Origin: CAYVIB01 sp964451365
GTDB taxonomy: Bacteria; Pseudomonadota; Gammaproteobacteria; Pseudomonadales; Cellvibrionaceae
Length of the DNA stretch: 64,000 nt
Direction: 5' to 3'
Assembly: GCA_964451365.1 (NCBI GenBank)
Contig: CAYVIB010000026.1
Location: forward strand, 1 to 64,000
In this document: in pieces, positions 1 to 8,957 of the stretch
How the letters are laid out: each line of letters begins with the position of its first letter
How positions within the stretch are numbered: the stretch's first letter is position 1
Position numbers and translations under genes: made by a program
The notes under the pieces: model-generated
The model's database searches: none
What the model saw: the letters and a program-made list of their open reading frames with translations, nothing else
What the model was told of the DNA's origin: nothing

Positions 1-53
1 GGCGAACTTACCACCGCGATTTTGAGCAAAATTGGCTTAAGGAAGTGCCATTC
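1..53. repeat. Right end of a MITE-like repeat copy cut by the window edge
   Basis: Positions 31-53 closely match the right terminus of the element at 8573-8780: both contain GGCTTAA, then GAAG, then GCCATTC, differing at a few bases. The upstream bases (ACTTACCA, then an AT-rich stretch) also align loosely. This is probably the right half of a second, diverged copy whose left half lies outside the window. The base call at the element end (C at 53) is set by homology to the complete copy. Confidence 0.55.
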
Positions 54-192
54 GGGTTAGTGCTTGATTCTAAAGCTTGAACTATAGAGGCTTGGAAGCC
101 TGTCCGGGATGGAAAACAAGACAACAACGTTCCAGTATTAATGCCGCAATCTTTCTCAAGGGATAAAGAATCTCATGGTTGCGCTACCGTTA

Positions 193-2871
193 TCAAAGAA
201 TTGAAGCGTTTGTTATCTCAAAGGAGGTGGATATACCGGCGACCGGGCCTAAACGTTCGTTTTCCGCCGGCTGCCCGCCACCGATCCACACATTGACCTT
301 GCCGGGCACAACGCGGCGGACTCCTTGTTCATCTACGATACTGAGCTCGGATTCACTAAGCGTAAAGGTAACTTTTTCCGACTGGCCCTGCTTAAGGGCG
401 ATGCGTTTAAAACCTTTTAACGACCGTATCGGCGCGCCATCAACGTTCGGGTGGTCAATATAGAGCTGTACCACTTCATCGCCGGCCATATCGCCCCTGT
501 TGGTTACCGTTACGGAAATTTCAATACTTTCATCTGCCTCAATACGTTTGTCGGAAACGCGCGGCTTGCTGTAGTCAAAAGAGGTGTACGACAGGCCATA
601 TCCAAAAGGATAAAGAACATCGCCGTCAAAATAGCGGTAAGTTCTGCTCTTCATTGAGTAGTCGCCAAAGGGTGGCAATTGGTCGACCGAGCGATAAAAG
701 GTTACCGGGAGGCGGCCGGCCGGACTGAAATCCCCGGCCAGCAGTTCCGCCACCGCTTCGCCGCCCTGGCCACCCGGATACCACGCCTCGATAATGGCCG
801 GCACATGCCGGTCGGCCCAGTTTACCGCCAGGGCACTGCCGTTGGTAAGAACAAGCACAACCGGTTTTCCTGCATCCACCACTTTTTCCAACAGTGCCTG
901 TTGAACGCGGGGCAGGCTCAAATCGACCCGATCGCCACCTTCAAAGCCTTCCGCCGGTAACGGCATTTCCTCGCCTTCCAACGCTGCTGTGAGGCCGGCG
1001 ACAAATACCACCAGATCCGCTTTTTGCGCCGCGCGCAGTGCTTCCTGCGATCCCGTATCACTGGGCAGGCTCCACACCAGACGCTCATCGCCGTGATCGC
1101 GCCGTTGGAACGATTCGATGCGAATGGGGTAGGTTTTACCTTCGGTTAATTCGATACTGCCGCTGATCATCGAGGGGCGCCAGTCCAGGTGCCAGGTATC
1201 GATCACTTTCTTGTTGTCGATCCAGATTCTGTAACCGCCGTCCGCGGCAAAACGGAAATAATACTCTCCGGACTCGGGCGCTTTGAGATAACCGCTCCAG
1301 CGCGCGGCACTACGCCGCCTTTCGCCTTCCCATGTGATATGTGCGTTTTTTACTTCCGTGGAGATTGTCGGTTTACCTTCCATTTCCTTGGTGGGGAATT
1401 GCTCAAACAGCAGACCTTTTTTATTGCATCGTGCGGTCAGGCAGAATACGGCATCAGGCACGTTCGACTGCAACGGATAAAGCAATTCGAAGCCCTTGGC
1501 GTAAGTGACATGACTGTCGGAAAATCTCGCGCGAATCCCATCGAGAATCGTGACGGGCTGGGAGGGCGTACCGTTGTAATTCCCTACCAGGGGATCGACA
1601 TCATGCGCATTTTTACCGACCACCAGAATATTTTTCGGAACCGTTTTCAGAGGCAACAATTGATTTTCGTTTTTCAGCAGTACAAGGGATTCCCGCGCAA
1701 CCTGCAGCGCCTTGGCGCGATGTTCCGGTGTATCGTTATCGCGCGCGGTTATTTTTGGAAAGACATCGGCGCCCGGGTCGAATTGGCCCAAACGCATGCG
1801 CGCGGTAAACAACCTTACCAGTGACCGGTCGAGAACCTCCTCGCTCACCAATTCCTTGCGCACGGCACTCAGGATATGGTCGGCTTGTTTGGCGCTGCCA
1901 CAGATTAAATCCATGCCGGCACCAAAGGTTTTGGCGATGGCTTCCTCGGGAGTATCCACGTAATGATGCTTGTCCTTCTCGTACACATCGGCTACCGCGC
2001 CGCAATCCGATACGACATATCCGTTGAAGCCCCACCTTTTGCGTAAATACTCGGTCAGGAGCATTTCGCTGGCACAGGCGGGCGCGCCGTTGACGGCGTT
2101 ATATGCGCACATGACGGAGTACGCACCGCCCTCCTCGACCGTTGCCCGGAACGCGGGCAGGTAGGTTTCCTCCAGGTCGCGCGGACTCGGGTGAATATCG
2201 TCTTTGTGACGGCCGGACTCCGGGCCGCTGTGCACGGCAAAATGTTTTGGCGTTGCGACAGCCATCAGGTAACGCGGATCATTACCCTGCAAGCCTTTAA
2301 CAAAGGCGACTCCCAGACGCGAAGTGAGATACGGGTCCTCGCCGTAGGTTTCCTGTCCCCTGCCCCAGCGCGGATCGCGAAAAATATTGATATTGGGAGA
2401 CCAGACACTCAAGCCGCTAAACCAGTCCGAGCCACCGAAGCGGTGCTTCATCTCTTCATAATTGGCCCGAAACTCGATGCCGATAATGTCGGCCACCTCC
2501 TGCATAAGCGGCACATCCCAGGTAGCCGCCATGCCAATCGCCTGAGGAAACACCGTTGCCTCTCCGGCCGCGGCAACGCCGTGCAGGCCTTCACTCCACC
2601 AGTTGAATTCGCGCACACCCAACCGGGGGATGGCGGGCGCGTCATTTACCAATTGCGCCGCCTTTTCCTCCAGGGTCATTTTCGAGACAAGGTCCTTCGC
2701 GCGCTGCTCAAAGCCGAGGCTTGTATCAAGATAAACCGGGGTGCCTGAAGTATCCTGAGCCGAGGTGGCAGGTATCAGAGCCGATAGCGTCAGGGCGGCG
2801 GCAAACGATGCGAGTTTGAGTAAACGCGGGGCAAAACCAGGACAGCGATCAGAAGCACTTGATATGCACAT
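193..2871 (-). CDS. GH3 beta-xylosidase/beta-glucosidase with inserted PA14 domain
   Basis: An exported 892-residue family 3 glycoside hydrolase that would release xylose or glucose from oligosaccharide ends in the periplasm or outside the cell. A signal peptide ends near residue 39 (ATSAQD). The N-terminal GH3 barrel starts near residue 45, with WGRGQETYGEDP and KHFAVHSGPESGRH typical of the plant-xylosidase-like branch. The nucleophile is probably Asp289 in VVSDCGA. A PA14 domain (about 490-640, ending with the DGGYRIWID motif) interrupts the C-terminal alpha/beta domain, and a fibronectin-III-like domain closes the protein. It is transcribed away from the esterase at 3288. Substrate cannot be fixed from sequence: xylosidase, arabinosidase and glucosidase all occur in this branch. 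Confidence 0.93.
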   Translation of the reverse strand: MCISSASDRCPGFAPRLLKLASFAAALTLSALIPATSAQDTSGTPVYLDTSLGFEQRAKDLVSKMTLEEKAAQLVNDAPAIPRLGVREFNWWSEGLHGVAAAGEATVFPQAIGMAATWDVPLMQEVADIIGIEFRANYEEMKHRFGGSDWFSGLSVWSPNINIFRDPRWGRGQETYGEDPYLTSRLGVAFVKGLQGNDPRYLMAVATPKHFAVHSGPESGRHKDDIHPSPRDLEETYLPAFRATVEEGGAYSVMCAYNAVNGAPACASEMLLTEYLRKRWGFNGYVVSDCGAVADVYEKDKHHYVDTPEEAIAKTFGAGMDLICGSAKQADHILSAVRKELVSEEVLDRSLVRLFTARMRLGQFDPGADVFPKITARDNDTPEHRAKALQVARESLVLLKNENQLLPLKTVPKNILVVGKNAHDVDPLVGNYNGTPSQPVTILDGIRARFSDSHVTYAKGFELLYPLQSNVPDAVFCLTARCNKKGLLFEQFPTKEMEGKPTISTEVKNAHITWEGERRRSAARWSGYLKAPESGEYYFRFAADGGYRIWIDNKKVIDTWHLDWRPSMISGSIELTEGKTYPIRIESFQRRDHGDERLVWSLPSDTGSQEALRAAQKADLVVFVAGLTAALEGEEMPLPAEGFEGGDRVDLSLPRVQQALLEKVVDAGKPVVLVLTNGSALAVNWADRHVPAIIEAWYPGGQGGEAVAELLAGDFSPAGRLPVTFYRSVDQLPPFGDYSMKSRTYRYFDGDVLYPFGYGLSYTSFDYSKPRVSDKRIEADESIEISVTVTNRGDMAGDEVVQLYIDHPNVDGAPIRSLKGFKRIALKQGQSEKVTFTLSESELSIVDEQGVRRVVPGKVNVWIGGGQPAENERLGPVAGISTSFEITNASIL

Positions 2872-3287
2872 AGATATTTTCCGGAATAATATTTATGAAT
2901 TGCTGTGGCGCCCGGGCGAGCGCGCGGATATTGTTATCACTATATTTTGACATATGATATGATCTTATCGTCCAAGCGACAATATCACAGCGCGGGAATA
3001 GCGTAAAGACGAGCGGGTAAATGAGAGTAGTGCACCACGTTTAAAAAAAGAATGAAGGAAACCGAACCTCATCTTCCCTGACCACGTCCTGATAACACCT
3101 GTGTATGTGGTGCCGGCATCCCGGTGGCCGACATGTCGACATATCCATGATCCGGCACACTCGGTAACTGCAAATGAACAGTCATGCTGCCCGAGGCAAG
3201 CTTTCCGATAACTATACATACCGGACTTTCCGGGCCTCTGCACATTTAACAACACAAAAAAATAAAATTTACCAAAGAGAGGAAATT
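2872..3287. promoter_or_regulatory. Divergent promoter region between GH3 enzyme and esterase
   Basis: A 416-bp gap separates two divergent starts and must hold both promoters. An AT-rich segment at 2940-2965 contains TGACATATGATATGATC, and CGACATGTCG at 3129-3138 is a 10-bp palindrome. Neither matches a consensus that I can name. No further gene is seen. Confidence 0.35.
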
Positions 3288-4226
3288 ATGCAACGACAAC
3301 TGAGTGTTTTTTTAAAACTATTGATGCTGGCCATGTTCTGGTTGAGCAGCGCGGCCGCGACTGCTCAGGACGGGAAAATGTATCCCATGGAAGCGCCTGA
3401 GGAGCCGGGGGCCATACCTTTGAATACCGGCGGTGTGGACGACCAACCGGAAAAAGAATCGTGGTTTCGTCAGTGGGGTGACCCCATGGCGAGGAACATT
3501 TCAAGGGCAACCTTGACACCGTTTCTCGCCGATCCGAAAAAAGCGAACGGCACCAGTATCATCGTGGCGCCTGGCGGCGGATTTATGTGGCTTTCCATGG
3601 GCAATGAAGGCTGGGAAGTTGCGGAGGCACTCGCCGCTCGCGGGATCAACGCCTTCGTACTAAAGTACCGCCTGCAACCTACCGCCGGATCGCTTGAGGG
3701 TTTTGAAGCGCAGATGAAGCAGCGTTTCGCGGAGGCGGAAAATCTTTCGGACAAAAATAAAAAGGACCAGCCCCCGAAAAGACCGCGTTGGGATCTCAGC
3801 AACCAGCTCGAAGATGTGGAAGCAGCATATGCATTGATAACAAGCCGGGCAAAGGAATGGAATGTCGATGTCAACAGAATTGGAATGGTTGGCTTTTCCG
3901 CTGGCGCGGGGCTGACCATGGCAACGACGCTTGAATCCAAAAAAGTGGACCTGGCCTTTATCGCACCAATTTATGGTGGTATGGGCGCGGTAAAAGTGCC
4001 CAAGGATGCACCACCGATGTTTGCCGCGATCGCGGTAGACGATTTTCTGTTTGGTGGGGAATTCGGACTGATAAAATCCTGGTATGAAGCGAAAATCCCG
4101 GTTGAATTTCACCTTTACCAGAATGGCGGACACGGTTTTGGACTGGGAAATCCCGATCGCACCAGCAACAAGTGGTTCGATGCCTTTATGCATTGGCTTG
4201 ATGTAAACGGATTTCTTAAATCCTAG
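3288..4226 (+). CDS. Exported alpha/beta hydrolase, probable carbohydrate esterase
   Basis: A 312-residue secreted alpha/beta-hydrolase. The ATG at 3288 is preceded by AGAGAGGAA and opens a signal peptide ending near ATAQDG. An oxyanion-loop motif APGGGF lies near residue 88, the nucleophile elbow is VGFSAGAG (Ser about 214), and a C-terminal His sits in NGGHGFG. This arrangement resembles acetyl-xylan and feruloyl esterases of the BD-FAE/Axe type. It is divergent from the GH3 enzyme at 193-2871, which fits removal of acetyl or feruloyl groups from xylo-oligosaccharides. The exact ester is inferred, not shown. An upstream in-frame extension to 3174 lacks a ribosome site and would bury the signal peptide. 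Confidence 0.85.
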   Translation: MQRQLSVFLKLLMLAMFWLSSAAATAQDGKMYPMEAPEEPGAIPLNTGGVDDQPEKESWFRQWGDPMARNISRATLTPFLADPKKANGTSIIVAPGGGFMWLSMGNEGWEVAEALAARGINAFVLKYRLQPTAGSLEGFEAQMKQRFAEAENLSDKNKKDQPPKRPRWDLSNQLEDVEAAYALITSRAKEWNVDVNRIGMVGFSAGAGLTMATTLESKKVDLAFIAPIYGGMGAVKVPKDAPPMFAAIAVDDFLFGGEFGLIKSWYEAKIPVEFHLYQNGGHGFGLGNPDRTSNKWFDAFMHWLDVNGFLKS

Positions 4227-4541
4227 ATATTACGTAGTGCAATTAAAAAGCAGGCCACGGATGGCCTGGCTGCGAGCATTATGAGCTGAGGGACAAACTC
4301 AACCCGCGAGACGAATTACCAACCTTCCTGGATAAATCTCCTTTTGGCGCCACTAATTCAGTTGAAGCCTGGCGCACCAAATGCGCCAACCGGCGCCGAC
4401 CAATGAACCAATTATTTTTTCCAAGAATCCAAAATCTATCTCATACAATCGCCGGTTAGCGCAGGGGCAGCCCTTGCGACTGCCACATTCCAACACTCGC
4501 AAGGGTATCCCAAATACTGCCACATAAAAAAGGAGAAAGTT
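4227..4541. other. Intergenic region with hairpins
   Basis: No gene is seen in this 315-bp gap. CAGGCCACGGATGGCCTG at 4251-4268 is a 7-bp stem with a 4-base loop; the T run that would make it an intrinsic terminator lies on the minus strand, opposite to the flanking genes. A second hairpin (TGGCGCACCAAATGCGCCA) lies near 4371-4389. Confidence 0.4.
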
Positions 4542-5165
4542 ATGATAGAGATCGACAAATTTCCCACCCTTCCGGTTTCAGATTATTACACAACGACAAG
4601 GGATAAACTTGAGGATGGCGATGTACTGATATGCGCCGGAAGCGGCATATTTTCCGCGATGATTCAACAGGCGACGAACAGCGTATGGAGCCATGTTGGT
4701 TTTATTCTACGGCTGGATTCAATTGACAGGATCATGCTTCTCGAAAGTGTTGAACCAATTGGGGTTCGCACCGTCAGGCTATCCAAATATCTGGAAAATT
4801 ATTCAAATAACGGCAAACCCTATCCAGGAGGCCTTGCCGTTATTCGACACCGGCAGTTTAAAACTTCCGTCGCCACACAGGAATTGGCAAAACTGGCCCA
4901 GTTCGCGGTCGATTGCTTTGGCTGCCCGTATGATAAAAATCAGATAGCAAAAATTGCCGCAAGAATTATGGCTTCGAAAATCCCTTTCACCAAAAAACAA
5001 ATGAAAAAAATTAAACGGGATCAGGAATTTATCTGCTCGGAATATGTCGCCGAATGTTACGAAGCCATTGGATTGAATGTGCAATGGAACCAAAAAGGGT
5101 TTGTCGCTCCATCCGATTTTGCCGCGGACCCAAATTTTGATTTGGTGGCTGTGCTTAAACGCTGA
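4542..5165 (+). CDS. YiiX/permuted papain-like cysteine peptidase or amidase
   Basis: A 207-residue protein of the circularly permuted papain-like (NlpC/P60 superfamily) type related to YiiX and poxvirus G6R. The His comes first in the motif WSHVGFIL (about residue 49-56) after the entry strand GDVLICAG, and the Cys comes late in EFICSEYVAE (about 163-172), the permuted order of this family. No signal peptide or membrane segment is seen, so a cytoplasmic role is likely. The start has a strong AAGGAG site 7 bases upstream. Substrate unknown; family members cleave amide or lipid-linked bonds. It stands alone between an esterase and a GST gene. Confidence 0.75.
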   Translation: MIEIDKFPTLPVSDYYTTTRDKLEDGDVLICAGSGIFSAMIQQATNSVWSHVGFILRLDSIDRIMLLESVEPIGVRTVRLSKYLENYSNNGKPYPGGLAVIRHRQFKTSVATQELAKLAQFAVDCFGCPYDKNQIAKIAARIMASKIPFTKKQMKKIKRDQEFICSEYVAECYEAIGLNVQWNQKGFVAPSDFAADPNFDLVAVLKR

Positions 5166-5395
5166 ATAAATCCGCAATCACAACGGCGAACCGGTCTGCC
5201 TGATACCCGGACAGCCCGCTTTCGGTTTTGGTATTCAGCCACGGATACAAGCAAAATGGATGTCTGGCGACGATCCCTGAATTCATAACATTCCCGCCGA
5301 ATAAACAATATTAATCTTCTCAAAGTCGAATGCCAGGAGTAACATTTCCTCTCCTTTTGCAAATTGTTAAATTTTTTTCCAGAGGAACACAGGTT

Positions 5396-6034
5396 ATGAA
5401 ATTAATCGGCATGCTGGATTCACCCTATGTGCGTCGAGTGGCTATCAGCCTGGATTGGTTGGGCATTCCTTTCGAGCACCAGGCGCTTTCTGTGTTTTCC
5501 ACCTATGAGCAGTTCCGCGCAATTAATCCCGTGGTAAAGGCGCCGACGCTGGTCTGTAACGATGGTTCGGTGATGATGGACTCCACAGCGATACTACAAT
5601 ACGTGGAAGCTTTGTTTCCGTCGGAAAAAGTTCTTGCCGCGCAAAGCGTGGCAATGCAGCAGCGCTTGCTGCGCTGTATCGGCCTGGCGCTGGCAGCATG
5701 CGACAAAAGCGTGCAACTTTACTACGAATTTAATATTCGCCCCGAATCCGCCCGTCACCTACCCTGGGTGGATAGGGTAAGTAACCAGATCCACGCGGCT
5801 TACGCCGGTTTGGAAAATGAAATTTCCGCCTGGCGGGCGCAACCTGTTCCAACACCCAACCAGGCCAGCATTATTGCCGCGATTGCGCTGGATTTTGCCA
5901 TCACCATGATACCTGGCACCATTCGAGCGGAAGACTATCCGGCACTGGCCACTCTTTGGCAGGAGCAGGAAAACTCGGAGCTGTTCAAGCGCTACCCGCC
6001 GGTTGGCCCCGGCGCGCCTTTTGGCGCGGGCTGA
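5396..6034 (+). CDS. Glutathione S-transferase family protein
   Basis: A 212-residue soluble protein with the two-domain GST layout. The thioredoxin-like N-terminal domain begins MKLIGMLDSPYVRRVAI, with the proline of the glutathione site in VKAPTLV and the gamma-glutamyl-binding MDSTAILQY (Ser about 66). The all-helical C-terminal domain follows from about residue 90. The ATG at 5396 follows AGAGGAACACAGGTT; the upstream in-frame codons to 5330 are probably untranslated. Candidate roles are detoxification or cleavage of lignin-type ether bonds; the sequence does not decide. Confidence 0.87.
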   Translation: MKLIGMLDSPYVRRVAISLDWLGIPFEHQALSVFSTYEQFRAINPVVKAPTLVCNDGSVMMDSTAILQYVEALFPSEKVLAAQSVAMQQRLLRCIGLALAACDKSVQLYYEFNIRPESARHLPWVDRVSNQIHAAYAGLENEISAWRAQPVPTPNQASIIAAIALDFAITMIPGTIRAEDYPALATLWQEQENSELFKRYPPVGPGAPFGAG

Positions 6035-6220
6035 AATAAAAATCTCAGCTCATTACTGTCCGGAATAAATTTAATTCGTTATAAAAAACCATCCATCGTT
6101 CCGCGAACGTCATGATCGCGTTGCGGAAATCCAGCTGCTGGCTTTTTATTCCGCCCAGTAATGGGCTCAGCGATATCGGCGGTCCTTTGATTAATCGATT
6201 TTTATTGGCGTCAATGCCCC

Positions 6221-6973
6221 TCAGTTCGGCGGAATACGATAGAGGGAATTCCCACTCTCATCAAACAGATTTATGGATGGTTCGTCCATATCATCCAGGC
6301 CGGCCGCCAGCCGTGTCCGGCCTGTTCTGTCGTTGAACAGGAGGTGGTTCACATTCAGGGCTGGTTGGCTGGGCGCGTTGAAATTAGTCAGTTGAGTTCG
6401 CGGGCCGGCGTCATCCGTTGGATGAGTCTCGAAGAATTCCGCAATAGCCGCCGCCTGCTCATCTTCCGGTAAATCCCGAATGCTTTCGAGCAAGTCCAGG
6501 TAGTCGACAATGGACCAGTCCGGGATGTCGAAATACGTCATTGTAGAACGGTGATTTGTTCCATCATCCTGCACGTCAATTGCAAACAACTGGTCCTGTT
6601 CATATCCGTCAAAACTCAGATGGCCGAAGCGGGATACTTCCCTTTGTTCACCTGTTCCACCGCCGAATGTAAGCCCGCCGCTTTCCGAACCTTCACCATC
6701 GTAGAAAAAAATTCCCGCCGTCGTGGAGCCCTTGCGATTGGTGAAATCAGGATACTCGTTGCCGTGCATGATGATGCCGGGAATACGACGATTGTTGGTC
6801 AGGACCATACGCAGGGTTCCGTCCGGCTCGACCACATTGATGCGCTGGACGGTTATGGTATCGAACCACGCTCCGCGGTGGCTCGAGAAACCGGTCAGGA
6901 ATGTAACGCAAACAATCAGCGTGAGTATGCCGGAGTAGACTGCCAAAAATTTTTGGTTGCTGAATATTTTCAT
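6221..6973 (-). CDS. Conserved hypothetical protein with N-terminal membrane anchor
   Basis: A 250-residue protein of unknown function. One hydrophobic segment at residues 8-28 gives an uncleaved anchor or signal. The body has short beta-rich blocks built around phrases such as VVEPDGTLRMVL, GIFFYDGEGSESGGL and INLFDESGNSLYRIP, which read like repeated beta-hairpins, and an acidic helical insert (DLPEDEQAAAIAEFF). The start follows GGAG. Similar proteins with a VEPDGTxRM phrase occur in many bacteria without an assigned role. It stands alone in antisense orientation to its neighbours. Confidence 0.7.
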   Translation of the reverse strand: MKIFSNQKFLAVYSGILTLIVCVTFLTGFSSHRGAWFDTITVQRINVVEPDGTLRMVLTNNRRIPGIIMHGNEYPDFTNRKGSTTAGIFFYDGEGSESGGLTFGGGTGEQREVSRFGHLSFDGYEQDQLFAIDVQDDGTNHRSTMTYFDIPDWSIVDYLDLLESIRDLPEDEQAAAIAEFFETHPTDDAGPRTQLTNFNAPSQPALNVNHLLFNDRTGRTRLAAGLDDMDEPSINLFDESGNSLYRIPPN

Positions 6974-7446
6974 GATGGTCTCCTTGCATTGGCCTGAGGG
7001 AAAAGGTTTGAGGGAATGACCCGAAGGAAAAGTCAGCCGGCAGAATCCGCCGACGCGAGTGCCGCCGATGCCGCTGTTTGGAACAACCGGTTAAACCAGT
7101 GGCGAGCCGCTAAGCAATGCTGAAGAAAAGCTGATTATAAGTCGGGGGTGGATAATGGCCCGGGGCAAAGTTCTCAAAAGTTGTTATTTATGACGCGGGA
7201 TTTCTTATTCTGAAAATGACCGGTTGATCTCGCTTTTTCCCAAAATGGGCTGACGAAATTTTTCTTGCTGCAGACAGTTTAGCGTTACTGACAAGCATAT
7301 TTCACGCCACCCCGGACTTTATTTTTTATTAAAAAATAACAATTTCAACCCGTTCCTTTTTCCTGCCAAAGGAATATACTCAGAATAATGGGGTTCGATT
7401 ACTGATCAAGCCACCCGAAAAACGTCAGGCTGAAAGGGTACTTTCT
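6974..7446. other. Intergenic region without recognised features
   Basis: A 473-bp gap with AT-rich stretches near 7160-7390 that could hold the promoter of the rightward genes at 7447 and 7918. I see no gene, no strong hairpin and no recognisable operator. Confidence 0.4.
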
Positions 7447-7848
7447 TTGCAAGGCACAAAATACACCAAGCCATTGGCAGAGCATCTCCTCACCAAGGGC
7501 CGGGGCACGCCACTGTTCGCCAGGCGATTTTCGCCCATTGTCGCACTGCAGTTTATCCTTTTATGTTTGCTTAACCCGACGATTCTCACCGCCGGTCAGG
7601 AAAGCTTTGACAGCTTGCCCGACGGGGTGGTGGCCGTCGCGGGCTCCCTGACAAATTCCGAAAAGCCCGGGCGCGACCACGCCCCGTTACCGGTCGATGA
7701 CGATGATCGCGGCCATCTAAATGTCACCTTTTCCGCCGCCACCGTAGCTGGCAAGAGCCCTGCTGGCGGCAAAACAATATTTTTCAACGACCAATTTGTT
7801 TTATTCCAACCTCCCATCCGAGCTCCTCCGCTGGCATTAGCTGCCTGA
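7447..7848 (+). CDS. Small hypothetical protein, TTG start
   Basis: An open frame of 133 codons with a TTG start 9 bases after AAAGGG. A hydrophobic stretch at about residues 30-48 (SPIVALQFILLCLLNPTIL) followed by AGQES resembles a signal peptide, and the rest is polar with an acidic run (PVDDDDRG). No family recognised. It lies 69 bp before the CBS-domain gene on the same strand. It could be a real small exported protein or chance coding. Confidence 0.4.
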   Translation: MQGTKYTKPLAEHLLTKGRGTPLFARRFSPIVALQFILLCLLNPTILTAGQESFDSLPDGVVAVAGSLTNSEKPGRDHAPLPVDDDDRGHLNVTFSAATVAGKSPAGGKTIFFNDQFVLFQPPIRAPPLALAA

Positions 7849-7917
7849 ATTTTTAAACAGCAAAATTTCCCGCGGTTTGCCCTTGCGAACCGAGGTAACG
7901 CTTATGAGGAATTTGGT

Positions 7918-8550
7918 ATGAGAAAGTTAAGCCTTCACAACGCTTCCGATATCAACCGCCTGGTATGGCCCACGGCACAGGATGAAATTGATCCCGACCT
8001 GCCCGCCATCAAGGCATTTACGGATTTTATGATACACATGCCGTCGATTGTGCATTGCGATGAGAACGCGCTGGACGCGGCCCTGTCGATGCGTCGCGAA
8101 CACGTGTTGTTGAAGTTGGTGGTGGACAGTTATGAGCAGTTTTTAGGCGTGGTCACACCGGAAAACCTGAGTGAACAGGAAATTCTGAAAAAAGTGGCGG
8201 GGGGGTTCGAACGGGCCGATCTTCAAGTACGGGATTTCATGACAGCAAAGAACCTGTTGCGCACCCTGGATTATCGCGAACTGGAGCACGCCCGCCTGGC
8301 GGATGTTCTGGTTGCGCTCAAAACGGAAGGCCAGCGACATTGCCTGGTGGTGGACGGCGAACATGGGCGCGTCCGCGGCGTCATTGCCGCAAGCGAAGTA
8401 TCGCGCCGATTTAACTTGCCCTTGTCCGCGCAATATCGTTCGACCTTTGCGGATATTTTTAACGCCGTGCATGAGGCAACGAGCGGGCCGGATATCGCCA
8501 AGGGAGATATCACCAAAGGGTATTCAATTTTTTCATCAAACCTTTGTTGA
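7918..8550 (+). CDS. CBS-domain pair protein
   Basis: A 210-residue soluble protein consisting of two CBS motifs. The first runs from about 38 (FMIHMPSIVHCDENAL) to 80 (FLGVVTPENLS) and the second from about 103 (VRDFMTAKNLLRTLDY) to 160 (HGRVRGVIAASEVSRRF). Such pairs bind adenosyl nucleotides and act as sensors. There is no attached catalytic domain, and the last 35 residues are polar. The ATG at 7918 follows GAGGA. The MITE-like repeat begins 23 bp after its stop codon. Confidence 0.8.
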   Translation: MRKLSLHNASDINRLVWPTAQDEIDPDLPAIKAFTDFMIHMPSIVHCDENALDAALSMRREHVLLKLVVDSYEQFLGVVTPENLSEQEILKKVAGGFERADLQVRDFMTAKNLLRTLDYRELEHARLADVLVALKTEGQRHCLVVDGEHGRVRGVIAASEVSRRFNLPLSAQYRSTFADIFNAVHEATSGPDIAKGDITKGYSIFSSNLC

Positions 8551-8561
8551 TTCCAACATAG

Positions 8562-8572
8562 GGGCCGGACGT
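8562..8572. repeat. Left flanking direct repeat (probable target duplication)
   Basis: GGGCCGGACGT, identical to 8781-8791 on the other side of the MITE-like element and lying outside its terminal inverted repeats. Confidence 0.65.
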
Positions 8573-8780
8573 GAATGGCACTTCATTAAGAGAAGATTCT
8601 TTTATATGGCCATGCCAACGAATCCGGTCGATCCGGCGGGGGCTCTCCAGAAACACGCCGTAAACCCATCCCTGGGGGCTCTCCGGACAACATCCATGTT
8701 GCCGAAGGTTTCCGGAGAGCCCCCGCCGGACCGACCTACCATAATCTTTTTAAGTAAAACGGCTTAAAGAAGCGCCATTC
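8573..8780. mobile_element. 208-bp MITE-like palindromic element
   Basis: The ends are inverted copies: GAATGGCACTTC at 8573-8584 against the complement of 8769-8780, with one mismatch. Inside, 8632-8648 pairs perfectly (17 of 17) with 8714-8730, and 8674-8687 pairs perfectly (14 of 14) with 8711-8724, so two hairpins compete for the same right arm. The element is flanked by identical 11-bp copies of GGGCCGGACGT (8562-8572 and 8781-8791). It encodes no protein of note. This is the form of a non-autonomous transposable element; the transposase family is not evident. Confidence 0.7.
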
Positions 8781-8791
8781 GGGCCGGACGT
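8781..8791. repeat. Right flanking direct repeat (probable target duplication)
   Basis: GGGCCGGACGT, the partner of 8562-8572. The match continues by one more base (G) on both sides, but on the left that base is the first base of the terminal inverted repeat. Confidence 0.65.
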
Positions 8792-8957
8792 GTTTTTGCA
8801 TAGCACTGTATCCGTTGCGCAAATCGTTCCGGCCACCACGGGTTTTCAATCGCAATTCAAGCCCGGCTGGTGATGGGAAATGGCGACCTGGAAAATCACC
8901 AAAAGCCGCTATTCCGCATATGCAAAAAATATTTAACCTCTGACGATATAGAGACTT

